This document shows, in pieces, positions 34,135 to 43,664 of a stretch of 64,000 bases of DNA; the first letter of the stretch is position 1, and each line of letters starts with the position of its first letter. Origin of the DNA: Aldehydirespirator sp965219165 (lineage in GTDB: Bacteria; Actinomycetota; Acidimicrobiia; Acidimicrobiales; Aldehydirespiratoraceae). The notes under the pieces are model-generated. The model saw nothing but the letters and a program-made list of their open reading frames with translations. It did not search any database and had not been told where the DNA came from. A program made the position numbers and the translations under genes. The stretch covers positions 3,658,001 to 3,722,000 of the forward strand of contig CBDCMW010000002.1 in assembly GCA_965219165.1 (NCBI GenBank). Direction: 5' to 3'.

Positions 34135-35760
34135 ATGAGACCTGCTCCAGCCTCCCCCACGCCGGCTCGCGTGTCGGCGCGCCCCCGGATCCTCAAGTCG
34201 TCCCGAAGATGGGCCTTTGCGCTGAGCGGAGCCCTCACCGCACTCTGCCTCACCGCGGCCGCCTGCGGCGGAGGCGACAGCGGCAGCACGTCCGAGACCC
34301 AGACGGCAGGCTCCGAGGCCGTGTCGGCGGAGCCGGGCCCCTCCAGCGACTTCATGGCCACCAGGCCCGGCGTCGGCATCGCCGCCGCGGCCGGCAACCC
34401 CCAGGCGATCCGGGGCGACAACCCCTGCGAACAGCCTGGAGCAGCCTCCGACCCCATCATCATCTCCTACATAGGCGCCAACCTGGCCGACCTGGACGAC
34501 GTGGGACTCGAGGCGATCGTCGTGGAGGAGCCCGGCCTCATCATCGACGCCTACGTGAACGAGGTGAACTTCAACGGCGGGATCAACGGCCGCTGCGTCG
34601 AGTTCGTCCCCCAGCTCTGGAGCCTGGCCGACCCCGCGGGCAGCTTCACCCAGATCTGCACCGACCTGCCGCCCCAGCAGCCGGTGTTCTACTTCACGCT
34701 CAGGCTCTACGACGCGACCACCCAGTGCCTAACCATCGGCGCACAGATCCCCGCCATAGGTCTCTACGCCTCCACCCCGGCGGCGACCTTCGCCCAGACC
34801 GGCGACCGGCTCTACATCGACGACGGCACGGTGGAGCAAATCCTCTCGGCCAGCCTCGACGTGGCTCTGTCATCGAATGTCATCAACACGAGCGATAGCG
34901 TGGGCCTGCTGCACGGCAGCGGCTCCAGCGCCGGAATGGACATATCGGAGTCCCGAGCCATCATCGACAACTTCGGGCTCGACACCGTGGCCGCCTTGGA
35001 CATTCCCGTGGAGTACGGGGATTTGCAGCTTCTGCTCGCAGAGAAACGCGTGCGCCTGCTGGAGGTCGACCTGACTGACGACGAACAGGCCGAAGCGCAA
35101 CGCAACCTTGCCGCCCTACCACCCGAGTTGGCCGATCTGTTCAGCCAGATGGAACAATTCTACCTCGACGCCGCCAATCGCTTCAAGGATGCGGGAGTGA
35201 CCGCGGTGGCGGCCACCGCGGACTGGTCCGACGTGCGCCGCATGATACGGGCCGCGGAGCTGGTCGACTGGGTCCCGACATGGGTCGCCAACGACATCCA
35301 GCCCGCGACGATCGTTCTGGCCGACGTCCCCAAGAGACAGGCCAAGAACCTGATCTTGGTCAGCTCGCGGAGAGCCGCCGGAGACGAGGTCCCCGCACTC
35401 GACCAGGGATGCATCACCCTGCGCAATACCGCCTCGGATGCGCCCCCGTTCGCCCACCGGCGCCACACCGACGCCTGGACGCTCATCACCGCCACCTGCG
35501 ACTACCTAGACGTGGCCTTCAGCGCCATGACAAGGGTGCAGGGCGAGATCACTGCAGACACATTCGTCGAGGCGCTCAAGAACACACAGTACGAAACCCA
35601 GTACGGAGGTCTTATCACGTTCTCGTCCGCCGATCTCACCGGCGCCGAGCGCTTCAGGGTGTTGCAGGCCGACCCCGAGTGCGTCCTGAACTTCTGGGGA
35701 TGCATGCGCTCCACCACCGACTGGCTCCTGCCGGCCAACACGGTCGGCGCGAGCGGCTAG
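34135..35760 (+). CDS. Lipoprotein substrate-binding protein, branched-chain amino acid type
   Basis: A 541-residue protein whose ATG follows the previous stop without a gap. A basic N-terminus and hydrophobic segment end in the lipobox LTAAAC. The mature protein has the two-lobed periplasmic-binding type I pattern of LivK-like receptors: PIIISYIGANLADL, AYVNEVNFNGGINGRCVEFV, and near the end TRVQGEITADTFVEALKNTQ. Several cysteines could form disulfides. It presumably captures a solute for an ABC importer, but the permeases downstream belong to another class (nitrate/taurine type), so its real partner is uncertain. Confidence 0.75.
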   Translation: MRPAPASPTPARVSARPRILKSSRRWAFALSGALTALCLTAAACGGGDSGSTSETQTAGSEAVSAEPGPSSDFMATRPGVGIAAAAGNPQAIRGDNPCEQPGAASDPIIISYIGANLADLDDVGLEAIVVEEPGLIIDAYVNEVNFNGGINGRCVEFVPQLWSLADPAGSFTQICTDLPPQQPVFYFTLRLYDATTQCLTIGAQIPAIGLYASTPAATFAQTGDRLYIDDGTVEQILSASLDVALSSNVINTSDSVGLLHGSGSSAGMDISESRAIIDNFGLDTVAALDIPVEYGDLQLLLAEKRVRLLEVDLTDDEQAEAQRNLAALPPELADLFSQMEQFYLDAANRFKDAGVTAVAATADWSDVRRMIRAAELVDWVPTWVANDIQPATIVLADVPKRQAKNLILVSSRRAAGDEVPALDQGCITLRNTASDAPPFAHRRHTDAWTLITATCDYLDVAFSAMTRVQGEITADTFVEALKNTQYETQYGGLITFSSADLTGAERFRVLQADPECVLNFWGCMRSTTDWLLPANTVGASG

Positions 35761-35775
35761 CGGAGCAGGCACCCG

Positions 35776-36849
35776 ATGGCCGGCCGTCGCGCACTGCGAG
35801 CCCTGGGAGCGCTTCTGGTTGGCGCGGCCCTGGTGGCGGCATCCTGCGGCAGCACCACGGTGGCCCCCTTGGCGGACGCGCCAGCACAGGAAGCGGGCAG
35901 CCACCAGTCCGAGCCGGCGCGCATCCGCCTCGCGCTGGCTCCGGATCCTGTCTGGGAGTGGCTGAAGGATTCCGGCACCGTCGCCAAGTGGGAGACGACC
36001 CACAACATCAAGATCGAGGCCAGCAGCCCCTTCGACCAGTTCTCCGCCTTCGCCGGAGGCCACGCCGATGTGGTTGTGATCAACGCCCTCGAAGTGCCGC
36101 AGTTCGTGGAGCAGTCCGACCGCGAGCCCGTCGTAGTCGGCCGGTTCACCACCGACCGCAGCTTCTTGGCCGTGAGGCGCACCTCCAGAGCCGAAACCCT
36201 CGACGACCTCGTCGAGGCCAGGATCACCGTCGACAGCGCGCTGGGCTCCGCCCTGCTGTGGGGCATCATCGCCGACGCCCTGCACGACCTGGAGTTCCGG
36301 GTGGACAGTCCCGACTTCGACCTAGTGGTGGTGGAATCCGCGAGCGTCGCCGACCTGGTGATGCGAGGCGATGTGGAAGCGTGCATCTGCCTGCCCGACT
36401 TCAGCGTCTCGCATTTAGCCGACGGCCGGCTGCGCCCGCTGTACGGCGGCAAGTCGGCGGCAGAGATCTACGCCGACGACGTGATGGGAGAACCTGAGGC
36501 GCTGCCCGTCGCGGACGCCTTCATCGTGGACGAGCAATGGCTCGCCCAGAACCGCGACGCGGTGGCGGCTCTGCTGGGGCTGTGGGACGTGGGCCTGCAG
36601 AACTGGGCGTCACAGAAGGAGCAGCTCATCGCCAACTATCCGCACCTCCTCTCAGTGCAGACCGACGAGGAGATCGCGTGGATGACCGACTATGTGGAAG
36701 CACACGATTGGGTGCTGCCATCGGTCTATCTGACGCAGGATGATTCAGGAATACAGACCGGCATCTTCGCCCGGATGCAAAGCCTCGGGCTGGTTCCGGA
36801 CGACGCCCGCCAACCCGGGTTGGACCTGTCCTTCTCGATGGCTTCCTAG
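35776..36849 (+). CDS. Lipoprotein substrate-binding protein, nitrate/sulfonate/taurine (NMT1) type
   Basis: 357 residues with a signal peptide ending in the lipobox LVAASC. The NMT1-like fold is visible: IRLALAPDPVWEWLKDSGTV, FDQFSAFAGGHADVVVINAL, GRFTTDRSFLAVRRTSRAET, LDDLVEARITVDSALGSALL and MRGDVEACICLPDFSV. It fits SsuA/TauA/ThiY-type receptors. The permeases and ATPase immediately downstream are of the matching class, so this is the likely receptor of that system. The substrate cannot be read from sequence; sulfonates, nitrate, thiamine precursors and aromatic acids are all used by relatives. Confidence 0.8.
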   Translation: MAGRRALRALGALLVGAALVAASCGSTTVAPLADAPAQEAGSHQSEPARIRLALAPDPVWEWLKDSGTVAKWETTHNIKIEASSPFDQFSAFAGGHADVVVINALEVPQFVEQSDREPVVVGRFTTDRSFLAVRRTSRAETLDDLVEARITVDSALGSALLWGIIADALHDLEFRVDSPDFDLVVVESASVADLVMRGDVEACICLPDFSVSHLADGRLRPLYGGKSAAEIYADDVMGEPEALPVADAFIVDEQWLAQNRDAVAALLGLWDVGLQNWASQKEQLIANYPHLLSVQTDEEIAWMTDYVEAHDWVLPSVYLTQDDSGIQTGIFARMQSLGLVPDDARQPGLDLSFSMAS

Positions 36850-36863
36850 CGAGGACACAGAGC

Positions 36864-37688
36864 ATGTTGACCGTCCCCTCAGTCACGCCCGACGCCATAT
36901 CGGAGCTCTCCGCCCGCGAGATGCGCCGGGCGATCCTGCGCCGCTGGGTGTTCCGATTCAGCGTCCTGATCGGCTGGATCGCGTTCGTCGGCGTCTGGTA
37001 CCTCTTCTCCCGGCTGGTCTTCAGCCCCCAGCAGCTCCCGGAGCCCCATGTAGTGGCCAGCGAGTCGTGGACCCTCATCACCGAACGCGACCTCCGCACC
37101 AACATGCAAGCCAGCCTGCTGAGGGTTCTGGGCGGCTTCCTGCTCGCGGTGGTGGTGAGCACCGGACTGGGCTGGCTGATCGCCTACAACGCCTGGTGGC
37201 GGACTCTTCTGCACACCATCGTCCAGCTCGTGGCGAGCACGCCCATCGTGAGCCTGGCCATCCTCACCCTGGTCGTCTTCGGCGTGTCGTCGCTGGGACC
37301 GGTCATCACCACCGCGGTCGTCGCCACGCCCTACATCATGATGAACGTGGCCCAGGGGCTGACCTCTGTGGACCGCAGGCTCATCGTCATGAGCGAGTCC
37401 TTCGGCCGCACCCGGTCCCAGATCATCTCGGGAGTCCTGCTCCCGTCGTCGCTCATATCAGTGCTGGCCGGGGCTCGGCTGGCCTTCGCCGTGGCATGGC
37501 GCGTGGAGCTCCTCACAGAGATCTTCGCCGCCTCCGAAGGGGTGGGATTCCAGATCCGCCGCAGCTTCGAGAGCTACGACGTGCGCGGCATGATCGCCTG
37601 GACGGTGCTGTACATCGCCGTGATGCTCATCTTCGAGAATCTCATCTTCCGCCAGATCGAACACCGACTACAGGGACGCGCCACGTAG
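36864..37688 (+). CDS. ABC transporter permease 1 (SsuC/TauC class)
   Basis: 274 residues with six predicted helices (VLIGWIAFVGVWYLFSRLVF, LLRVLGGFLLAVVVSTGLGW, TIVQLVASTPIVSLAILTLV and others). The coupling-helix EAA-like motif lies in VDRRLIVMSESFGRTRSQII. Start ATG lies 14 bases after the receptor stop. It forms the membrane channel with the second permease 29 bases downstream. Confidence 0.88.
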   Translation: MLTVPSVTPDAISELSAREMRRAILRRWVFRFSVLIGWIAFVGVWYLFSRLVFSPQQLPEPHVVASESWTLITERDLRTNMQASLLRVLGGFLLAVVVSTGLGWLIAYNAWWRTLLHTIVQLVASTPIVSLAILTLVVFGVSSLGPVITTAVVATPYIMMNVAQGLTSVDRRLIVMSESFGRTRSQIISGVLLPSSLISVLAGARLAFAVAWRVELLTEIFAASEGVGFQIRRSFESYDVRGMIAWTVLYIAVMLIFENLIFRQIEHRLQGRAT

Positions 37689-37717
37689 CGCCCGCCGACA
37701 CCGAGGCCGAATGACCC

Positions 37718-38713
37718 ATGACTGACGTCGCCAACAGAGCCCCGGCCCCGCCGAGGCCCAACGACCCCACCCCCCAGGCCACCCGTGGCGCCCCGGCCCC
37801 GCCGAGGGCCAACGACCCCACGACATTCGCCAGCGGATTCCAGGAACTCCCCACTCTTCCCGTCGGGGACCTCCGCCCGGTCGGCGACCGCAGCTACTCC
37901 GCGCCCCGCCGGGTGCTGCGCCGGCCGTGGGTGGTGCAGCTGATCGCCTTCCTGATCCTGATTGCTATCTGGCAATACCTCACCGTCGTCAGCGACCGGG
38001 TTCCCAGCATCGAGAAGGTCGTGTCGTTCATGGTCACCGAGATCACCGGGGGCTCCCACGGCGGCCTGCTTGTCGGCGAGTTCTGGGGTCCGCTCGGCCT
38101 CAGCCTGCAGCGCTACGCCATAGGCCTGGCCATCGGCATCCCCGCAGGGGTGGTGCTGGGCCTGCTCATGGGCACCTCCAGCTGGATCCGGGGGCTGCTC
38201 AACGACACCACGCTCGTGCTGCTGGCGCTCCCCGCGGTGGTGTGGGCCTTCCTCGCATCGCTGTGGTTCGGCCTCACCTCCACCGCCCCGATCATCGCCG
38301 TGGTGCTGACCGCCATCCCGTTCGTGGCCATCAACTTCAGCTCGGGCGTGCGCGGCATCGATCCGGCGCTGGTCGAGATGTCCAAGTCGTACAAGGTGTC
38401 GCGCCGCAACCGGATAGTCGACCTGCTCCTAGGCGGCACCCTCCCCAACGCCTTCACCGGGGTGCGGCTGGCCTTCACGACCGGGTGGAACAGCCTGCTC
38501 ATCGTGGAATGGTTCGGCGCCACCGCGGGGGTCGGCTGGCGGGCCCGGTTCTGGTACGACGCCCTGCGCTACCCCGGCTTCGTGGGCTGGGTGTTCCTGT
38601 TCGTGCTGCTGATCACCGTGCTCGACCGCCTCGTGCTGCGACGGCTCGAGCGCTACGCGTTCCAGTGGAACCAGAAGCCGACGCTCACCTTCGCCGAGGA
38701 CTGGGGCGTGTGA
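37718..38713 (+). CDS. ABC transporter permease 2 (SsuC/TauC class)
   Basis: 331 residues. An extra N-terminal 60 residues contain a twofold repeated APAPPRPNDPT-like motif, encoded by a near-identical 32-base direct repeat (about 37741-37770 and 37793-37822). The permease part has six helices (VVQLIAFLILIAIWQYLTVV, LGLSLQRYAIGLAIGIPAGV, LVLLALPAVVWAFLASLWFG) and the EAA-like loop VEMSKSYKVSRRNRIVDLLL. With permease 1 it would form a heterodimer; most relatives use a single permease gene. Confidence 0.88.
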   Translation: MTDVANRAPAPPRPNDPTPQATRGAPAPPRANDPTTFASGFQELPTLPVGDLRPVGDRSYSAPRRVLRRPWVVQLIAFLILIAIWQYLTVVSDRVPSIEKVVSFMVTEITGGSHGGLLVGEFWGPLGLSLQRYAIGLAIGIPAGVVLGLLMGTSSWIRGLLNDTTLVLLALPAVVWAFLASLWFGLTSTAPIIAVVLTAIPFVAINFSSGVRGIDPALVEMSKSYKVSRRNRIVDLLLGGTLPNAFTGVRLAFTTGWNSLLIVEWFGATAGVGWRARFWYDALRYPGFVGWVFLFVLLITVLDRLVLRRLERYAFQWNQKPTLTFAEDWGV

Positions 38714-38777
38714 GCGCGCTCGCTGGCGCGCGACGCGCCGAGCAACACCAAGACCGCAATGACCAAGGAGGGGCCCG

Positions 38778-39545
38778 ATGGCGACTGTCCTGATAGAGAA
38801 CCTGACCAAGATATACCCCCCGACGATCACCTACCCGCACCGGGTACAGGCCCTCGGAGGGGTCAACATGTCGGTCACCGGCAACGTGTTCGTGGCCGTG
38901 CTCGGCCCCTCGGGCAGCGGCAAGACAACACTGCTGAACATCATGGCCGGCGTGGAGACGCCCACGTCCGGCTCGGTGAGGACCGTCCAGGACGGCGTGC
39001 CCGCCCAGGTCGGCTACGTGTTCCAGGAGCCCCGGCTGCTGCCGTGGCGCACCGTGCTCAACAACATGCTGTACGTCCAGGACCGCAAGTCCGACCGGTC
39101 ACGCCGCGAGGCCGAGTTCTACCTGACCATGGTGGGGCTCAACGAGGTCGCCCACCTGTACCCGTCGCAGCTCTCGGCCGGCATGCAGCAGCGGGTCGGC
39201 ATCGCCCGGGCGTTCCTGGTGAACCCCGACATCCTGCTGATGGACGAGCCCTTCAGCCACATGGACGCCCTGACCGGGCGGTCTCTGCGCGAGTACCTCC
39301 AGAGGGTGTGGCTCCACACCCGCAAGACGGCGCTGTTCGTGACCCACGACGTGTCCGAGGCGGTGGAGTTGGCCGACCGGATCCTGATGCTGCGGCCCGG
39401 CGGCGTGGTGTTCGACGACATCCCCGTCAACCTGCCCCGCCCCCGCAACCCCGACGACCCGGCAGTGCGAGCTGTGGAGGGCGAGGTGCTGCGCCGGTTC
39501 GACTCCATGGAGGCGGCCGTGCGCTTCGGAAATCAAGCCCACTAG
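38778..39545 (+). CDS. ABC transporter ATP-binding protein (SsuB/TauB class)
   Basis: 255 residues, ATG behind AAGGAGGGG. All ATPase motifs are present: Walker A LGPSGSGKTTLLNIMAG, Q-loop VFQEPRLLPW, signature LSAGMQQRVGIARA, Walker B ILLMDEPFSHMD and switch His in FVTHDVSEA. The signature has A in place of the usual G after LS, a common variant. It energises the two permeases encoded before it. It is the last gene of the run; the 211 bases to the convergent kinase gene show no clear terminator. Confidence 0.92.
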   Translation: MATVLIENLTKIYPPTITYPHRVQALGGVNMSVTGNVFVAVLGPSGSGKTTLLNIMAGVETPTSGSVRTVQDGVPAQVGYVFQEPRLLPWRTVLNNMLYVQDRKSDRSRREAEFYLTMVGLNEVAHLYPSQLSAGMQQRVGIARAFLVNPDILLMDEPFSHMDALTGRSLREYLQRVWLHTRKTALFVTHDVSEAVELADRILMLRPGGVVFDDIPVNLPRPRNPDDPAVRAVEGEVLRRFDSMEAAVRFGNQAH

Positions 39546-39756
39546 CCCCCGGCGACGGTAGAATGGGAGCGGGACCGACGGCGAAATACGTGTGGTTACG
39601 ATCATGCCGGTCAGTTAGCCTGGACCAGTTCCGCGGTGCCTGTGATTGCGGCAGGTGCGCGGCAATGAGATCCGACGCAGTTCCAAGCCCTGACACTAGC
39701 CGGTGGCATCGGAGGGCGAGACGCGGCGGCGGCGCGCTGCTTGCGCCAGGCGGGTT

Positions 39757-42156
39757 CTAGGCGACTGTCGCGGCGCGGTAGCCGACTCCGGGCACGGTGA
39801 GAATGTAGGTGGGGCTTCTGGCGTCGTCGCCGAGCTTGCGGCGGAGGTCCTTCACGAAGGTGCGCACCCGCTGCGGGTCGCCCGAGGATCCCTCGCCCCA
39901 GACCCGTTCCAGCAGTTGGTCATAGGTCAGCACCCGTCCGGCGTTGGAGCACAGTTCGTAGAGCAGCTTGTACTCGGTCGGGGTGAGCCTCGCCGGGCGG
40001 CCGGACACCGTCACGCTGCGTGCCACGTAGTCGACCATCAGGTCTCCGAGCCGGTAGGGCTCGGTGTGCTGTGACAGCGACTGCCTACGCAGCGCTGCTG
40101 AGATCCGGGCCAGCAGCTCGGTGGGCGAGAAGGGCTTCACTATGTAGTCGGCGGCGCCCATCTCGAAGGCTCTGGCGATGTGGGTGTCGCTGCCGCGCCC
40201 GGACAGGATGATCACCGGCACCTCCAGGATTCGGGGGGTGTGCTTCATCAACTCGAACCCGTCGGTGCCGGGCAGCATCAGGTTGAGCAGCACGAGGTGG
40301 GGCCTCTCGGTGTCGAGGAGGTGCTTCACCTCATCGGGGTCGCCGGTGAGGATCGGCACATAGCCAGCGTCTGAGATCGTGTTGCGCACATAACGCAGCG
40401 TCTGCGGGTCGTCGTCGATGGCGAGAATGCGCTCCACCCTCGTGGGCGCCTGCCTCGAACCGTTGACGGCGACAGTCGGGCGCGTGGCAGGGCTGCCGGC
40501 GGATTGGTTGACCGCGGGAACGGTGAAAGTAAACTGGGCGCCCTGGCCGTGGCCGTCGCTCGCGGCCCAGATGCGTCCCCCGTGCGCCTCCACAATCCCC
40601 TTGCAGATCGCGAGACCAAGGCCGTAGCCATCTGGTTGCCGGTCGCCGCTGCCGATCTGGGCGAACTTGCTGAACAGGCGCGGCAAGCGCTCGGCGGCTA
40701 TCCCTGCGCCCTCGTCGGTGACGGTCACCGCAACGTCGAGGTCCTGTGACGACGCCGACACTGTGATGGTGGACCACTCGCGTGAGTGCTTGGCGGCGTT
40801 GGACAACAAGTTGTGCAGGACCTGCACGAGCCGTTTGCCGTCGCCCCAGACCCGAGGAAGGTTCGGCATCAGATCGACCTCGACGCTACGGTGGTGCCCA
40901 CTGCTGGAGAACGCGTTCTTTGCCTGATCGATCACGCTCGCGAGATCCGTCAGCTCGGGAGCGACCGAGAGGGTTCCCGCCTCGATGCGCGTTGTGTCCA
41001 GGAGGTTGTTGATCAGATCGCGCATGTGGTCGGCCTGCTCCTCGATGATGCGGAAGAACTGGCGCGTCTCGGCAGGGTCCAGCGGCAACGACGAGCCACG
41101 CACGGTCGCCGCCGAGCCCTTGATCGACGTCAGCGGCGCCCTCAGCTCATGGCTGACCATGCCCAGGAACTCGGCGCGCAGCCGCTCCAATTCCTCCAGC
41201 GGGGTGATGTCCTGGATGGTGGCGACGATGGACACGGGCTCGCTGCCATCCCCACGATTGGGCGTGGCGTTGATCAGCGTGGTCACCGTGTCTCCGTCCG
41301 GTAGCTGGATGACGAGCTCCTCGGCGCGCACCGTCTCACCACGGTCGATGGCGCGTATGATCGGGAGTTCGTCGCGGGGTATTTCGGTGCCGTCCATGCG
41401 CCGGAAGCTCAGCCGGTCCAGGTGCCGCTCCAAACCACACCCCTCCCCGGTGGGGTTGCCGAGTATGCGGCGAGCCTCCTCGTTGACCTTCACCGCCTGG
41501 CGCGTTTGCGCGTCCAGCACCACCACCCCCACCGGAGAGGTGTTGACCAAGGCCTCGACGTCGGCCTTGGCCCGCTGCTCGTCGCCGTAGCGGCGGGCGT
41601 TGGTGATGGCCATCGCCGCCTGGGCGGCAAACATCTCCAGGGTCTCCTCGTCGTCGCCGGTGAAGTCTGAGCCTTCCTCCTTCTCACCGATGTAGATGTT
41701 GCCCACATGCCTGTCCCGTTTCCGTATCTGCGTTCCCAAGAACGCCCTGATCGGCGGCTGGAACCCCGGGAACCCGACGGACGCGGCGTGGGCGACGAAG
41801 TCGCTGGTTCTCAAAGGCACCCGCTGGCCGCTGAGATACCGGAACAGGGCCTCCCCCTCGGGGTAGGACATGAGCTGCTGCAGCTCGTCGGGCTCCAGTC
41901 CCGAGACCAGACAGTCCTGGTGGCCCCCGGCGTCGTCCAGGGTTGTGATTGCGCCGTATCGGGCGTCGGTGAGCGAACGAGCGCCGTCGGCGACCTCCTG
42001 CAGCACGACGTCCAGATCAAGGTCCTCGCTGATCCGCAAGATGGCCTCGGTTAGTCGGTCCAGACGGCCCCGAAGCGTTTCGTTTTCCGCCCTCAGGCGG
42101 TCGCGCTCGCTCAAAGCAGCACCTCTCTGTGTTGTCAGCGCCGTGGCGGAGCCCAT
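39757..42156 (-). CDS. One-piece sensor: GAF-PAS-histidine kinase-receiver-winged helix
   Basis: 799 residues. A short coiled coil at 16-40 is followed by a GAF domain (about 40-190), PAS (200-320), HisKA with phosphoacceptor His336 in VSHELRAPLTS, and HATPase (435-547; N box HNLLSNAAKH, G boxes DEGAGI and GYGLGL). A receiver (575-690) and an OmpR-type winged helix (700-797, LTPTEYKLLYELCSNAGR) follow. The receiver keeps DDD at 581-583 and Lys674 but has Asn625 (LVLLNLMLPG) where the phosphorylated Asp should be. No membrane segment is seen, so the signal is cytoplasmic. The protein could bind DNA itself, with the output controlled in a non-standard way. Confidence 0.92.
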   Translation of the reverse strand: MGSATALTTQRGAALSERDRLRAENETLRGRLDRLTEAILRISEDLDLDVVLQEVADGARSLTDARYGAITTLDDAGGHQDCLVSGLEPDELQQLMSYPEGEALFRYLSGQRVPLRTSDFVAHAASVGFPGFQPPIRAFLGTQIRKRDRHVGNIYIGEKEEGSDFTGDDEETLEMFAAQAAMAITNARRYGDEQRAKADVEALVNTSPVGVVVLDAQTRQAVKVNEEARRILGNPTGEGCGLERHLDRLSFRRMDGTEIPRDELPIIRAIDRGETVRAEELVIQLPDGDTVTTLINATPNRGDGSEPVSIVATIQDITPLEELERLRAEFLGMVSHELRAPLTSIKGSAATVRGSSLPLDPAETRQFFRIIEEQADHMRDLINNLLDTTRIEAGTLSVAPELTDLASVIDQAKNAFSSSGHHRSVEVDLMPNLPRVWGDGKRLVQVLHNLLSNAAKHSREWSTITVSASSQDLDVAVTVTDEGAGIAAERLPRLFSKFAQIGSGDRQPDGYGLGLAICKGIVEAHGGRIWAASDGHGQGAQFTFTVPAVNQSAGSPATRPTVAVNGSRQAPTRVERILAIDDDPQTLRYVRNTISDAGYVPILTGDPDEVKHLLDTERPHLVLLNLMLPGTDGFELMKHTPRILEVPVIILSGRGSDTHIARAFEMGAADYIVKPFSPTELLARISAALRRQSLSQHTEPYRLGDLMVDYVARSVTVSGRPARLTPTEYKLLYELCSNAGRVLTYDQLLERVWGEGSSGDPQRVRTFVKDLRRKLGDDARSPTYILTVPGVGYRAATVA

Positions 42157-42360
42157 GCCCGTTCCGAACTCAGCCCGGTCGCGGCAGCATCATATGCCGG
42201 GCCAGGTCCGCTGGTTGTGGTTCATGCAGTTATATTTTCCGGATGCTTGACGAGCCTTTCAACATTCTTTGGCACCATTGAACCGCTCGGGCTTTCCCGG
42301 AGGGTCCGAGCTTGGGAAAGTCAGGTTATGGCTATGCCTACACAGGATTTAGCATAGCAT
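42157..42360. promoter_or_regulatory. Likely promoter region of the sensor kinase gene
   Basis: The stretch upstream of the kinase is AT-richer (GTTATATTTTCCGGATGCTT, ATTTAGCATAGCATCC) than its surroundings. The IS3 orfA scar begins right behind it. No defined operator is visible. Confidence 0.3.
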
Positions 42361-42540
42361 CCGTCGACGAGACGGTATCCGGTTGAGGCGAAGGCCCAGA
42401 CGGTGCGGCTGGTTCGCCAGTTGCGTGCGGAGTGGGGCACCGACCACAGGACCGTCAAGCGGGTGGCGAATCATCTCGGCTATGGGGTGGAGTCGGTGCG
42501 GGCCTGGGTGCGGCGGGCCGACGTCGATGCTTGGCGCGGC
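42361..42540 (+). pseudogene. IS3-family orfA remnant
   Basis: The reading RYPVEAKAQTVRLVRQLRAE, WGTDHRTVKRVANHLGYGVE, SVRAWVRRADVDA is the N-terminal helix-turn-helix of IS3 OrfA proteins. After about residue 60 the frame turns into non-coding sequence and no orfB follows. From 42541 to 43016 I see only an AT-rich stretch near 42790-42870 and no gene; an open frame to 43020 is not convincing. Confidence 0.65.
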
Positions 42541-43016
42541 GTCGGGCACCACAGCGCCGAGCTCCCGCGTGGTCTGGTGCTCCGATCTCCAGGCTCCGCA
42601 GCTGCGAAGCGGCGTTGTCGCGGAGCGCAACCCGACCAGCCAGGTGTCAACCCGATTGGCTCGCGCGCCGTCCCCTGGCTGTCAGGCCGTTGCTCGGGTG
42701 AAGTGCCGGGATGTTGGGACACCCGGCCCTGGGTGGCGGAATATATACGGGTCGCTATGCCGGGGCCGGGCGTCCGCCCATACGGTAACCGCCATCAGCA
42801 CAATATGTGGAGCATGAAGCTATGCGATGGTTCATTATGCAGAAAACTCTATTCACCATCCTGTCAGAGGGTGAGCATCGACTCACCCACCGCTGTGGGT
42901 CACGGTCCCCTAGGCCCAATGAGCCGGGTCTCAAGTGGCTTGGACCAGCCGGAACTCTCCGGCGAGGGATTCCGAGCAAAGCGCGCCGGCAGCGGCCTTG
43001 GCGCAACTGGGGGCGG

Positions 43017-43154
43017 TTAGATCAGGCCGTGTCGCATCGCGGTGATGACCGCTTCGAGTTTGGTCTTGGCGTCGAGTTTGCTGCGCAGGCTGCGGACGTG
43101 GTTCCTGACGGTGTGGATGCTGATCTGGAGGTCTGCTGCGATCTGGGCGGTGTC
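43017..43154 (-). pseudogene. LuxR-type helix-turn-helix C-terminal remnant
   Basis: Read from about 43154 to the stop at 43017-43019, the minus strand gives DTAQIAADLQISIHTVRNHV, RSLRSKLDAKTKLEAVITAM and RHGLI. This is the GerE/LuxR DNA-binding helix-turn-helix that ends NarL-type regulators. The preceding sequence is unrelated and there is no start codon. It is the tail of a deleted response regulator. Confidence 0.75.
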
Positions 43155-43276
43155 ACATACGGCAATCCAAGTGGCGGGTCTATGTCATTATGGGCTTCGA
43201 GTGTGAGGGGCCGGTCATTTGACATTTCAGGTTTTGACAAGGCTCTCGTCCGCTCGCGGATGGCACTATCGTGTCA

Positions 43277-43618
43277 CTAGCTGTGTTGTGCGCCAGCGCG
43301 GCTGCGACAACCACGGAGGCCGACGACTGACGCCGCGCCGGAGACCCGCTCGTCAGCGATGCCCCAGGCCCGCGCGAGGACACGACCGTCATCCAAGGAC
43401 TTGAAGTCGAAGAGGTCAGCGAAGCCCGGATCGATCTCGGTCCATTGCAGCACCGGCCCCGTCGACAGCTCCTCTGGAGTCGGGGCCGCAGGGTCGTCCT
43501 GCGCAGTGCCGGCTGAGGCAAGCGGGGAGCCCGCAAGGAACCGTCCATCTCCACGCCCTCCGCCAGCCAGCCGTCCAGGGCAACAATTCCTGACTAATCT
43601 GGTCGGGTTAGTCATCAT
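43277..43618 (-). CDS. Hypothetical, possibly truncated secreted protein
   Basis: A 113-residue frame. The first part may be a degraded signal peptide, and the middle (LSTGPVLQWTEIDPGFADLF, DFKSLDDGRVLARAWGIADE) reads like the beginning of a propeller-type extracellular protein. The last 20 residues lose this character, which suggests truncation. It is divergent from the peroxiredoxin gene. It may not be expressed. Confidence 0.35.
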   Translation of the reverse strand: MMTNPTRLVRNCCPGRLAGGGRGDGRFLAGSPLASAGTAQDDPAAPTPEELSTGPVLQWTEIDPGFADLFDFKSLDDGRVLARAWGIADERVSGAASVVGLRGCRSRAGAQHS

Positions 43619-43664
43619 GTACCGCTAGCCTGTGGACAATCCGCGACCACTGGAGGAAAACCCC

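Noticed and set aside
42403..43020. A 205-codon frame as a functional transposase
   Set aside because: Only the first 50 codons look like OrfA; the rest has no coding character.
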